64,000 nt of DNA from Spirosoma sp. Lineage in GTDB: Bacteria > Bacteroidota > Bacteroidia > Cytophagales > Spirosomataceae. Where the stretch lies: NCBI RefSeq assembly GCF_026391055.1, contig NZ_JAPLET010000026.1, positions 124,001-188,000 on the forward strand, read 5' to 3'. The number at the start of each line of letters is the position of its first letter. The first letter of the stretch is position 1. The notes beneath the pieces were generated by a model. It ran no database searches. It saw only the letters and a list, made by a program, of their open reading frames with translations, and was not told the origin of the DNA. Below, one piece after another: positions 42,891-51,589 of the stretch. The position numbers and the translations under genes were made by a program.

Positions 42891-45698
42891 TTAAGGCACC
42901 TTCAGCGCATAAAGCTGGTTGAACAGCAACTTAAACGTTCCCTGCGCCTGCGCGCGGAAGGTGATTTCAGGGCCAAAGGCAAGTAGTTTACCAGAACCGA
43001 CAGGTGCCACAAACGCGGCAACACCATCCTGCAAATAAGACTGTCCCCAAGCCCAGCCACTGCGCAAAGGCTTTGCCGTTGAGAACCAGGCCAGCGGTTT
43101 TACCAGTCCCTTTGCAATGGCATCCGGCGCTATTTTAAATACCGGACTGGCATCAAAGTAAACATCCGTTTTTGACGGTAGTCCCCAGGTAGCCTGCTGA
43201 GTTGAGTCCAGGCTAATTTCCAGAATACTACCCGGAATATAATATTTCTCAGCTGCCAGGGGGCGTTCCTGACCATTGGCCGTCATCTCGACCAGTGCGT
43301 TTTTTACGGGGAGGCCTAAGTGGTAGGCCAGATTAGTGCTAGAGCCGATCGTTACCACATGGCCACCCGCTTCCATAAACTTCTTCAACTGCGGAATCGA
43401 CTTATCAGCTGTAATCTTTCCAAGCCAGGGGCGATATTCGCTTGGTAGCTCTTCGGCTTTGGGCTCTCTGGCACCACCGTATTCGCCTTCGCCCCGACCA
43501 CCTGCTGCGTTGCCCATTGCAGGAATAGCACGAGTTACAAACATAATAACATCATATTTCTTTTTCAGATCACCAGCATCAATATCCTGTGCATAGATCA
43601 ACTGCATCGGAAAATGATACTGCTCCATCAGCCAGCGTACCCAGCCCGACGGCATTGAACCACCATACGTATCCCACAGGGCGATACGCATTGGCGCAAC
43701 CTTAATCATGGAGGTAGTTGGCTTCTTGGCGAGACCCGTTACGTCTAATCCTAAGTCATTGATGGACTTATCCAGTAAGGCTTTTGCTTTAGCCGATGCT
43801 GGTACAAAAAATGATCCGGCTTCAACGCCCGACTTATCACCTGCTCCGTTCGGTAACCGATAAACCTCAACACCTGATTTCAGCAGGTCATTAACAACAA
43901 TAAATGAGTTGTTAGCTCGCGCGCCCAATACATAGCCTGCCACGGCTGACCCATCCAGATGACCTTTCGGCGATTGAAGTTCACCATAAGGCAGCTTCTT
44001 AAATGGCCCATCAAAGCCATCCAGTACGCGGTCGAACTGAACACCCATCTGGTAAGCCAACGTCCAGCCAGCCGCATCGTATGGACGCACTGGAGGGCCA
44101 CCCGGATACTGAAAATCATTTGGATGATCCTGTGGTTCAAACATGTCAATTACGTGCGGCCGAAACGCCTGATCGGTTTTGACAATGTATGAACCTGCCG
44201 GATACTTTTTGCCCGCCACGGCGAAATCGGCCGTCGCTACCTGAATCTGAACACCCGTTTTTATCAGTGCGTTTACAAATTTCACTGCCGTTGGGAAATC
44301 GGGTTGATTGGCCGTGATGATAAAGCCACGAGGATCACGAAGCACTGGGGCTTTCATGATTGTATCGAAGTACTTAACGGGCATACCAGAAGCACCACGG
44401 GGCAATAAACCATATTGATCCGTGGCGGCAGCACCGCTACCGGGAGTCGCCTTCTTCTGATCGGTCTGGTAAGCCTGTGTAATGGCATCAATACGCTTTG
44501 GGGACAAAGTCCAGTAATCTTTACTACCCCGCTCAATGGAGTTTTTACCCATCCGATAGATGTTATAAAGCAACTCGTCGGCATGACGGGCGGCATAGTT
44601 CAGCGTGGCGTAGTTCAGCGAAACGGAATAATCAATCGACTGCTTGAAGTGCCATTTCTGCGGAGTAACCGGAAATGGTGTGTTGCCATTCGGAATTAAA
44701 CGGCTGGGTACGAGCGGAACATCCTCAGGGGTCGGGTTACCGATAATTTCGGTCAGCAAACCAATCATGTTGTGAAAGTGCGTGGTGGTACGTAGCCCGC
44801 CGTTGTACCAGGTCGAAAAAACAGAACCGCCTAACCGGGTAAAACCTGGCTTGTTTTCAGCATTCAGCCGGTTGATCATGGCGGCACCCAACGCATCAAT
44901 GCCAGTAATCATCAGCGGATCGAACACGTAGTTAAACGGGTCACGATAGGGAGGTCCGGCTAATACCGAACCAGCCGGGCCACGCTGGTGGTGATTATAC
45001 ATAATTTGCGGCATCCATTCCACAAACAACTGGCGGCCTATGTTCTGCGACTCTTTCATGTTCATGATGAAAAAATCACGGTTGTTGTCGTGGCCTACGT
45101 ATTTCTGATACAGACGAGGCAGGTTGTCCAGCGTCCGCTTTTCGGGCGTTGGATTGCGCATGTACCAGTTCGATACTATCTCCTGACCGTCTGGATTGGC
45201 GTGAGTCATCAGTATCACGACATTGTCAAGAATTTTGAGTGTTTCAGGGTCTTTGCGGCTCACCAGTTGATACGCTGTTTCAATGAGTTGGTGCGTACCC
45301 ACCGTTTCGGTAGCATGCAACCCGCCATCGATCCAGACAATAGCTTTACCTTCGGCCGACAGCGCACGGGCCTGCTCTTCGCTAATACCCTCGGCACGGG
45401 CGAGCTTCTGCGAAATACTTTTGTATGTATCGAGTTTTTTGAGGTTATCGGGCGACGAAACGATCATCATAAACTGATGGCGGCCTTCTTCTGTCAGACC
45501 AATGTCGGTCAGTTTAGTCCGATCCGATGCCGCGAGCTTTTTAAAGTAAGCTTCCGTTTGAGTATAAGTAGCCAAGTGATAGTCATCACCGATATTGAAG
45601 CCAAAGTGTTCTTTGGGTGTAGGAATCGTCTGCGCCTGAACCGTCAAAATGCCCAGCGACAGGACAAGCATAAACGAAAGAAGATTTTTTTGAATCAT
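42891..45698 (-). CDS. Secreted M14-family zinc carboxypeptidase-like protein, multidomain
   Basis: The 935-residue product (start complement near 45698) has a signal peptide ending VQAQ. Residues ~45-370 form the M14 peptidase domain, with zinc ligands in DGGLHATETVG (HxxE) and MYNHHQRG, substrate region GHDNNRDFFIMN and a probable catalytic Glu in GLLTEIIGNP. The remaining ~560 residues are a large C-terminal region including an alternating alpha/beta, class I GATase-like portion (YDVIMFVTRAIPAMG; GGHVVTIGSSTNL). Such proteins degrade peptides in the periplasm or medium. The five residues before this start, from an upstream ATG at 45713, are optional. Confidence 0.88.
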   Translation of the reverse strand: MIQKNLLSFMLVLSLGILTVQAQTIPTPKEHFGFNIGDDYHLATYTQTEAYFKKLAASDRTKLTDIGLTEEGRHQFMMIVSSPDNLKKLDTYKSISQKLARAEGISEEQARALSAEGKAIVWIDGGLHATETVGTHQLIETAYQLVSRKDPETLKILDNVVILMTHANPDGQEIVSNWYMRNPTPEKRTLDNLPRLYQKYVGHDNNRDFFIMNMKESQNIGRQLFVEWMPQIMYNHHQRGPAGSVLAGPPYRDPFNYVFDPLMITGIDALGAAMINRLNAENKPGFTRLGGSVFSTWYNGGLRTTTHFHNMIGLLTEIIGNPTPEDVPLVPSRLIPNGNTPFPVTPQKWHFKQSIDYSVSLNYATLNYAARHADELLYNIYRMGKNSIERGSKDYWTLSPKRIDAITQAYQTDQKKATPGSGAAATDQYGLLPRGASGMPVKYFDTIMKAPVLRDPRGFIITANQPDFPTAVKFVNALIKTGVQIQVATADFAVAGKKYPAGSYIVKTDQAFRPHVIDMFEPQDHPNDFQYPGGPPVRPYDAAGWTLAYQMGVQFDRVLDGFDGPFKKLPYGELQSPKGHLDGSAVAGYVLGARANNSFIVVNDLLKSGVEVYRLPNGAGDKSGVEAGSFFVPASAKAKALLDKSINDLGLDVTGLAKKPTTSMIKVAPMRIALWDTYGGSMPSGWVRWLMEQYHFPMQLIYAQDIDAGDLKKKYDVIMFVTRAIPAMGNAAGGRGEGEYGGAREPKAEELPSEYRPWLGKITADKSIPQLKKFMEAGGHVVTIGSSTNLAYHLGLPVKNALVEMTANGQERPLAAEKYYIPGSILEISLDSTQQATWGLPSKTDVYFDASPVFKIAPDAIAKGLVKPLAWFSTAKPLRSGWAWGQSYLQDGVAAFVAPVGSGKLLAFGPEITFRAQAQGTFKLLFNQLYALKVP

Positions 45699-45884
45699 AG
45701 GGATAAGAGTCATATTGTCGATGTAATCAGCCCCAAATTAGGGACTTTTCTGCACAGACCATCATCCTATCTACCAAATTATTGATAATTCATTCATACG
45801 TACGCCTTTATTTATACTGACTTTTGAGGAAGACACAAAAGTTAATTGGGAGATAAACGATATGTTTATTAGTGACAAAAACAA

Positions 45885-45916
45885 AAAAAAGTGGATACTG
45901 GCGTACCCACTTTTTT
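45885..45916. terminator. Terminator downstream of the Gfo/Idh/MocA gene
   Basis: AAAAAAGTGG (45885-45894) and CCACTTTTTT (45907-45916) are perfect complements, with an inner TAC/GTA pair extending the stem. It lies 20 bases past the stop codon of the last gene of the 46-64 kb minus-strand locus and marks its 3' end. Confidence 0.8.
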
Positions 45917-45935
45917 AATTCAAAGTCAACGAACG

Positions 45936-47093
45936 CTAAATATTTTTAGCACCTGTTTCTTTCCAACTTCTTGACGTTGCCGATTCAATAACGGCTTCGC
46001 ATACTTTTTGGGTTTCCATCGCATCCTGAAATGTTGGCGCACAGGGCTCACCGGTTTCCAGACTTTTGAAGAAATCAGCCGCCTGGTGCACAAACGTGTG
46101 TTCGTAACCAATAATTGTTCCGGGAATCCACCAGCGTTTCATGTAGGGTTGATCACTGTCTGTCACCAGGATAGAACGCCAGCCCCGAACTACCGAATCA
46201 TCGGCATGATCGAAATACTCCAGGCGGTTCATATCATGCAAATCCCAGCGAATAGATGCGTGTTCGCCGTTGATTTCGAGCGTATACAATGCCTTATGTC
46301 CACGTGCATAACGGGTAGCTTCGAAGAGGCCAAGCGAGCCATTTTCGAAGTGGCAGTGAAAAATACAGGCATCATCAATACCCACTTTCTGCACCTGCCC
46401 GGTCAACTGGTGCACGCGTTCTTTAATGAATGTCTCGGTTACGGCCGATACGTCGGTGATAGCTCCGTTAATCCACATAGCGGTGTCGATACAGTGGGCC
46501 AGCAAATCGCCCGTCACGCCAGACCCCGCAGCGTCCGAGTCCAGCCGCCAGAGGGCCGCGCCCCCTTGTGGCAGATCGGCACTTATAGTCCAATCCTGCA
46601 AAAAGTTAGCCCGGTAATGGAAAATCTTGCCCAGTTTACCCGAATCGACAATCTGCTTGGCCAGCGTAACGGCCGGAACCCGGCGGTAGTTGTACCAAAC
46701 TGTATTCTTAACACCTGCCTTCTCCACAGCATCAACCATCTTTTGGGCTTCGGCCACAGTACGCGCAAGGGGTTTCTCGCACAGAATCATTTTACCCGCT
46801 TCAGCAGCGGCAATGGCGATTTCGGCGTGTGAGTCGTTAGGTGTACAAATGTCAATAGCGTCGACATCGTCGCGGGCAATTACGGCGCGCCAGTCAGTTT
46901 CTACGGACTCATAACCCCACTGATCGGCAAATTTCTGTACGTTTTCGGCATTGCGCGAACAAACCACTTTTAGAACCGGCCGATATTCCAGTTCGGGGAA
47001 GAAGTCGCCAATGCGTTTATATCCATTTGAGTGCGTCCGGCCCATTAAGCCGGTACCAATTAATCCAATTCGTATCTCTTTCTTGGGTGTCAT
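45936..47093 (-). CDS. Gfo/Idh/MocA-family NAD(P)-dependent sugar oxidoreductase
   Basis: The 385-residue cytoplasmic protein (start complement 47091-47093) has the Rossmann loop [20 protein letters not shown], the canonical EKP motif in [10 protein letters not shown], and a C-terminal GFO_IDH_MocA domain with the substrate-side residues YNYRRVPAV and [13 protein letters not shown] (Asp and His for catalysis). It has no export signal, unlike the GH109-like protein. Relatives oxidise or reduce sugars, inositols or 3-keto-sugars. It is the last gene of the locus and follows a TIM-barrel isomerase gene, a pairing usual in inositol or keto-sugar catabolism. Confidence 0.9.
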   Translation of the reverse strand: MTPKKEIRIGLIGTGLMGRTHSNGYKRIGDFFPELEYRPVLKVVCSRNAENVQKFADQWGYESVETDWRAVIARDDVDAIDICTPNDSHAEIAIAAAEAGKMILCEKPLARTVAEAQKMVDAVEKAGVKNTVWYNYRRVPAVTLAKQIVDSGKLGKIFHYRANFLQDWTISADLPQGGAALWRLDSDAAGSGVTGDLLAHCIDTAMWINGAITDVSAVTETFIKERVHQLTGQVQKVGIDDACIFHCHFENGSLGLFEATRYARGHKALYTLEINGEHASIRWDLHDMNRLEYFDHADDSVVRGWRSILVTDSDQPYMKRWWIPGTIIGYEHTFVHQAADFFKSLETGEPCAPTFQDAMETQKVCEAVIESATSRSWKETGAKNI

Positions 47094-47234
47094 GTTTTTA
47101 GGTGTTTTTTTGTAAAGCGCAACACGTTGCCTCTCCTGTGCGTCAGCAATCATTTGCGTCAGCCCAAAAGCATCCGGTTCAGGAGACGCAAAGAGTTGCC
47201 GGTCCGCCGACCGTCCGCGGCTTCGGTGCGGTCT

Positions 47235-48263
47235 CTACTCGTACCAGCCGTGTTCTTTGCGTACCTTGATCATGGTGGCCAGAATGTCGTTCCAAGTCTG
47301 CTGATTGGTCATAACGGCATTGGGGAACATACAACCATCCCAGCAAATGTGTTTAAAGGCTTTAGTGAGCACTCCATTTTCATCGCGCAGCCAATAGCCT
47401 GCGTCATGAACAACGTCGAGTTTGCCATTGGGGTCCAGCGCCTGACAGTGCCGACCAGTCTTATCATGTGACCCCGACCCGAACACAGTTCCGTCGTTTT
47501 GCGCGACGTGAAAGTCGATTGTCCAAGGGCGTAATGCTTTGGTTAATGTTTTAAGCGCTTCATCCAGTGCAGCCCGGTCGCTCCAGTCAAAGTCGGGAGG
47601 CAGGATACGGTCCTGTTCGCGGTTGTAGCCCATGGTGTACAGCAACGTATGCGCCATATCGGCCTGAAAACCCATATTTGGCCGGTCGACAGCTTCCAGC
47701 GTTTCGAGCATGGTTTTCCAGCTGTGCATACCGCCCCAGCAGATTTCGCCCTCAGCCGCCAGTTTCTCGCCGTAATCAGCCGCGACATCGCAGGCTTCGC
47801 GGAAGGTCTGGGCAATCAGTTTAGAATTTCCGGTGGGGTCGGCATCCCAGTCGTGAGGAGAGCTGGCCGAGTCGATCCGAACCACGCCACTTGGCCGAAT
47901 TCCCAGTTGGGTTAGTTTTTGGCCAATATTGCATGATTTGCGAACCATCTCCACAAAGTTGGCCCGATCTTCCTTACTTCCCATAGCCGGTCCGCCCCAG
48001 ATGGGGGCTACCAGGGAGCCAATTTTCAGGTTGTAGCCACCGACTTTATCAGCTAGTTTCTTAATCTCATCATCCGAAATATTGACGTCGATATGCTCGA
48101 ACAGTGCCAGGTCGACGCCATCGAATTTTACGCCATCAACTTCAGCCGAAGCTGTCAGTTCCAGCATCGTATCGAAGCCAATAACGGGTTCTGAATCCGG
48201 GCCTTTGCCGACGACACCCGGCCACATGGCATTGTGTAGTTTTGGATAGTTATTCTCGTTCAT
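47235..48263 (-). CDS. Cytoplasmic sugar phosphate isomerase/epimerase-like TIM-barrel protein
   Basis: The 342-residue protein has no signal peptide. The barrel shows [16 protein letters not shown] near the N-terminus and metal ligands in [11 protein letters not shown] (Glu), [10 protein letters not shown] (Asp, His), [15 protein letters not shown] (His) and ICWDGCMFP near the C-terminus. This is the xylose-isomerase-like family used in isomerisation, epimerisation or dehydration of keto-sugars. Its position before the Gfo/Idh/MocA gene suggests that the two act in sequence on the same intermediate. Confidence 0.85.
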   Translation of the reverse strand: MNENNYPKLHNAMWPGVVGKGPDSEPVIGFDTMLELTASAEVDGVKFDGVDLALFEHIDVNISDDEIKKLADKVGGYNLKIGSLVAPIWGGPAMGSKEDRANFVEMVRKSCNIGQKLTQLGIRPSGVVRIDSASSPHDWDADPTGNSKLIAQTFREACDVAADYGEKLAAEGEICWGGMHSWKTMLETLEAVDRPNMGFQADMAHTLLYTMGYNREQDRILPPDFDWSDRAALDEALKTLTKALRPWTIDFHVAQNDGTVFGSGSHDKTGRHCQALDPNGKLDVVHDAGYWLRDENGVLTKAFKHICWDGCMFPNAVMTNQQTWNDILATMIKVRKEHGWYE

Positions 48264-48294
48264 GGGGGTTGGTTATATGGTTTAAAAATCATGC

Positions 48295-48370
48295 CACAGA
48301 GCTCCGCAGAGGGTAAAAGAGACTCACGGAGATGTATTTGAGTCTCTGTGCATTGCCTTTAATCTCTGTG
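48295..48370. repeat. CACAGAG...CTCTGTG symmetrical element
   Basis: Two 32-base halves (48295-48326 and 48339-48370) are inverted with respect to each other: a 7-base outer stem CACAGAG/CTCTGTG, 16 unpaired bases on each side, then a 9-base inner stem AGAGACTCA/TGAGTCTCT around a 12-base loop. It fills most of the gap between the cupin gene and the TIM-barrel gene. Confidence 0.6.
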
Positions 48371-48380
48371 TAACAATATT

Positions 48381-49598
48381 TTACAACACTAAATCAGGAT
48401 TTCCGGGACCAAAGTGTTTTAGCATGACAATGGGATCGGTCGACGAGGCATTAACGATGGTTACACCTTCCATAGCCGCTTTTTCGCTCACGAAGAATTC
48501 ATCATTCGTCAGCTGGCCATACCGGATCATCGTTGGTGTTTCGATATCCCAATCGTTCAGTTTGCCATGCCCCTGCATCATGATCAGGCCGTAAGCGGCA
48601 CTGTCTTTAATGGTAACAGTCTGGCCCGGCAGTACAGTAAGTTCTTTAGCACTGAACGCATCAGATTTGTAGCAAACCCAAGTTTCGATATAACCTTCCA
48701 TCTCTTCGAGGGGCCGTACTGGCTTAGGTCTCATGAACCGATTGGCCATCATTTGCGGGTCAACGTTCAAGTCCCAGTCGATGGCTTCCATCAACTGGTC
48801 GTAGTCGCCCATACGGTCTTTAGGCGTACCATTCCACAATAACTCTTCGGGAATGATGGCTTCATTTACCAGCGACTGGTACATGGCGAACACGTCCGAC
48901 GCTTTCTGTGGTTCGTAAGTACACATGCTACCGGGGGCATGAAGTAAGCCAGGTGGCACATCCCAGCCCGTTCCCGGCTCCAGCCGGTAGGCCGACGAGT
49001 AATTGGTAATCTTGTTATCGCCTTTCGTGAAGTTCTGAAGGCATTCTTTTATTTGCTCTTTGGTTGTACCCGGTGCAATTCCAAAGAAGGTGTAGGGAAA
49101 ATCGCCCCCGTGGTTGTTAACCTGTGGCGGGAAATAATAAGCTTCGGGTTTTCCCAACTGACCAATCAGGGCTGCCTGCTCATCGTTGTGGTGCAGGTGA
49201 TGCGGCAGTGGACCCATATTATCAAAAAACTTGGAGTACATTGGCCAAGCCTCGTATTCACTCCACAAACGATCGCCGATAAGTTCGCCTTTCAATTCAT
49301 TCACGGCATCTTTCAGCAGGAACTGAACTTCCTGCCCGTTGTCGTTAAAGACGACATGGCTCAGCCCTTCATTTTCGCCCGTGAGCGGTCCATTTTTGGC
49401 GGGTGTAGTTGATGAGAACCAGCGTTCATCGATACCGCCCCGTTCGCCACCCAGCACATAATAATCATCCGGGTGCAGTTTAATTCGACGGCCTGGAACG
49501 CAAAAAGATCGGGGTACCCATGTTGGGGTCAGCCGCAAAACGCCTTTCCCTTGTTCTAAGGCTTTTTCAATGACACTGAGTGTTGACGTTGTTTCCAT
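48381..49598 (-). CDS. Cupin-type, mannose-6-phosphate isomerase-like protein
   Basis: The 405-residue cytoplasmic protein is a double-cupin of the type I phosphomannose isomerase-like superfamily. Metal-binding candidates are in PLPHHLHHNDEQAA and WDVPPGLLHAPGS, and the C-terminal cupin has YGLIMMQGHGKLNDW. It is unlike canonical ManA in motif detail, so the substrate is probably another sugar or keto-sugar. The gene follows the DUF4432 gene by 21 bases, pointing to co-translation and a shared pathway of sugar epimerisation or isomerisation. Confidence 0.75.
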   Translation of the reverse strand: METTSTLSVIEKALEQGKGVLRLTPTWVPRSFCVPGRRIKLHPDDYYVLGGERGGIDERWFSSTTPAKNGPLTGENEGLSHVVFNDNGQEVQFLLKDAVNELKGELIGDRLWSEYEAWPMYSKFFDNMGPLPHHLHHNDEQAALIGQLGKPEAYYFPPQVNNHGGDFPYTFFGIAPGTTKEQIKECLQNFTKGDNKITNYSSAYRLEPGTGWDVPPGLLHAPGSMCTYEPQKASDVFAMYQSLVNEAIIPEELLWNGTPKDRMGDYDQLMEAIDWDLNVDPQMMANRFMRPKPVRPLEEMEGYIETWVCYKSDAFSAKELTVLPGQTVTIKDSAAYGLIMMQGHGKLNDWDIETPTMIRYGQLTNDEFFVSEKAAMEGVTIVNASSTDPIVMLKHFGPGNPDLVL

Positions 49599-49619
49599 AT
49601 AGGGTTTATAAGTGGTCAG

Positions 49620-50681
49620 CTAAAGCTGTTTTGAGAGAAAGTCATTGATTGCTGCTTTCTCATGTAAAACTTCAAGTTCAAGGTCGTAATACCGGGTTTC
49701 TCCCGGCTTCAGGAATAGGAGTTCGTTCTGTTCACGGGCCTTCGCCTGCCCAATCAGTGGATTAGTTGTGGGCTCCAAACCCGTGACGTACTCACCTTTT
49801 CCCCAGTGTTGCCAATTAATGAGCCAGGGCAACTGATCTTTCTGGAACCGTAAGGCTACGGCCATGCCTAGTTGAGCGTTGTGCAAACCGGCTGTACACT
49901 GCCCGGAGCTGTCGGGCGTACTATCAATGGAAGCCACCGCTTCGCCCGTACCACTATGGGTCTCTAAAGGCGCCGGACATTTCTGAAAGTCGCTGCCTTC
50001 GTGGAAAATGTCTGCATTGATTCCCCCTTCCCGGGCCTGCCAATCGCCTTTCCAGACAATATCTGTCCCTTCATCGACCAGAGGCCAGCCGAAGTTAAAA
50101 TGGTATAGCAGCATGTGCGGTGCTGGTGTATTGGCCCGATTTATGACTTCGTCGTGAATTCGGATGAAAGGCTGCCCTAGGGTTCCGGAAATAGTGCGTC
50201 GCAGTTCCAGACTCGGACCGAATATTTTAGTTTCCTTAATCCGGCCGGTTATGCTCATCTCCAATTGTCCCCTACGTGGGTCGGGCTGGATGATAGATTC
50301 GATTTCGGCCGGACTATTACTTATCTGTCCGTGCAACCCGCGTTCGCCGAAAGAATCCTGCTCGGGGCCACCCACGTGCGACAGGCCGCAGGTAGTAAGT
50401 AATCCCCCACCAAAGGTACGGAGCCAGTCGGCCCCTTTATCGGAGAATGGCTGAGGTGGGGTAATACCTATATGGCTGAGCCAGGCCAAGCTATGTTGAT
50501 TAAAAAAGGCATCGGCGATGTCCATAGCCCGGTCAATGACGACTTTGTAGCGCAGGCCGGTGCCGGTATTTATCCAGGCTATACGCGTTCCCCGGCCAGT
50601 GCCATTGTCAAGAATGGATGTTTCGATGCCGCCAATTTGAGCTGGATTGGATACTTTGTCTGTCCAGGATTGTTGAGTCAA
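49620..50681 (-). CDS. DUF4432 aldose-epimerase-like protein
   Basis: The 353-residue protein matches the DUF4432 family, a galactose-mutarotase-like beta-sandwich. Visible features are GRGTRIAWINTGTGLRYKV, VIDRAMDIADAFFNQHSLAW, FGGGLLTTCGLSHVGGPEQD, ERGLHGQISNSPAEI, the His-bearing LLYHFNFGWPLVDEG, and EPTTNPLIGQAKARE at the end. These proteins probably interconvert anomers or epimers of free sugars. It lies between the DUF1080 and cupin genes in the minus-strand locus. Confidence 0.9.
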   Translation of the reverse strand: MTQQSWTDKVSNPAQIGGIETSILDNGTGRGTRIAWINTGTGLRYKVVIDRAMDIADAFFNQHSLAWLSHIGITPPQPFSDKGADWLRTFGGGLLTTCGLSHVGGPEQDSFGERGLHGQISNSPAEIESIIQPDPRRGQLEMSITGRIKETKIFGPSLELRRTISGTLGQPFIRIHDEVINRANTPAPHMLLYHFNFGWPLVDEGTDIVWKGDWQAREGGINADIFHEGSDFQKCPAPLETHSGTGEAVASIDSTPDSSGQCTAGLHNAQLGMAVALRFQKDQLPWLINWQHWGKGEYVTGLEPTTNPLIGQAKAREQNELLFLKPGETRYYDLELEVLHEKAAINDFLSKQL

Positions 50682-50698
50682 GGCTGGTTGATTTTACT

Positions 50699-50731
50699 AA
50701 ACCTATAAGGTTTTTAAAACCTTATAGGTTT
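50699..50731. repeat. AAACCTATAAGGTTT short palindrome, copy 2 (perfect)
   Basis: AAACCTATAAGGTTTT (50699-50714) and AAAACCTTATAGGTTT (50716-50731) are perfect 16-base complements around a single T. It occupies the 55-base gap between the DUF1080 and DUF4432 genes. A less perfect copy is at 38605-38635. Confidence 0.85.
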
Positions 50732-50736
50732 AAGGT

Positions 50737-51516
50737 TTACAATTGCTTCAGCATCAGGTTTCGATACTGTACTTTCATGGGGGGGCCTACGTGTACCTGA
50801 ACGCCCAGCAGTCCTTTTGCCTTACCATTCACGGTGTCTTCATCCGTTACATCGCTCATCAAAATGCCATTGATGTAATGTTGCAGACGATTGCCTTTGA
50901 TGACCAGCCGAAAGGTATTCCAATCTTCACTCTTGATGAATGTTTTGAGGGAGTCTGAGCTACCCAGCGAGCCAGTAACGGTCAACCCACCCCAGGCATT
51001 TCGCTTCACATTGGCTCGAACAGCCTCTGGAGTTGCCTCACCTGTATAAGGCGGTATGGTTGTCTTCTGGCCGCGATACGCCAGCGTTGTCCGTTTCCGT
51101 TCTTCATAATTCTGACCTGTGTAGCGGTTTTGTCCGTCAATATCAGCCTGATACCCGCGTAAGGCAAAGGGCACATCACTTAATTGCTCACTTCGGTAAT
51201 TGATACCCGAATTTCCCGCTTCGGTAATGTTGAACTCGCCGGTAAACTCAAAATCGCCAGGCTCTCCCCCGCGCCAGATGATAAAGTTATTCGTTTTGAG
51301 GAGAGTTGACGGGGTAATCTCCCCGACCAGATTTCCGTTTTCTACGCGCCAATAAGTTGGATCGCCATCCCAGCCCTTGAGCGACTTACCATCAAATATT
51401 TTTACGAAGCCATTTTTCTTTTTTTGCGCTACACAAGACATATTGATACTGGCAGTTGCAATAACGGCAAGCATCAGGCCAAGCTGGATAAAGTTGAGCC
51501 TTACGTTTTTAATCAT
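50737..51516 (-). CDS. DUF1080 (3-keto-disaccharide hydrolase-family) secreted protein
   Basis: The 259-residue protein has a signal peptide with a Cys at the boundary (ASINMSCVAQ), so it is exported and may be lipidated. The mature part is a concanavalin-like sandwich: VKIFDGKSLKGWDGDPTYW, NGNLVGEIT, LKTNNFIIW, DFEFTGEF, GNSGINYRSEQ, QADIDGQNRYTGQNYEE and the final VQVHVGPPMKVQYRN. The family is named for 3-keto-disaccharide hydrolysis, cleaving glycosidic bonds of sugars oxidised at C3. It lies 73 bases after the sugar-dehydrogenase/cytochrome gene, which could supply the oxidised substrate. Confidence 0.92.
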   Translation of the reverse strand: MIKNVRLNFIQLGLMLAVIATASINMSCVAQKKKNGFVKIFDGKSLKGWDGDPTYWRVENGNLVGEITPSTLLKTNNFIIWRGGEPGDFEFTGEFNITEAGNSGINYRSEQLSDVPFALRGYQADIDGQNRYTGQNYEERKRTTLAYRGQKTTIPPYTGEATPEAVRANVKRNAWGGLTVTGSLGSSDSLKTFIKSEDWNTFRLVIKGNRLQHYINGILMSDVTDEDTVNGKAKGLLGVQVHVGPPMKVQYRNLMLKQL

Positions 51517-51539
51517 GTCGATCTTATCGTTAAAATTTG

Positions 51540-51587
51540 TAAAGCGTAGCTATAGCCGGGTTGAAACCAGACTATAACTACGCTTTA
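51540..51587. repeat. Hairpin between the dehydrogenase/cytochrome gene and the DUF1080 gene
   Basis: TAAAGCGTAGCTATAG (51540-51555) and CTATAACTACGCTTTA (51572-51587) pair over 16 bases with one mismatch (G-U compatible). It starts three bases beyond the stop codon at 51590. On the minus strand it is followed by A-rich and not T-rich sequence, so it may stabilise mRNA ends or attenuate and need not fully terminate. Confidence 0.6.
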
Positions 51588-51589
51588 TA

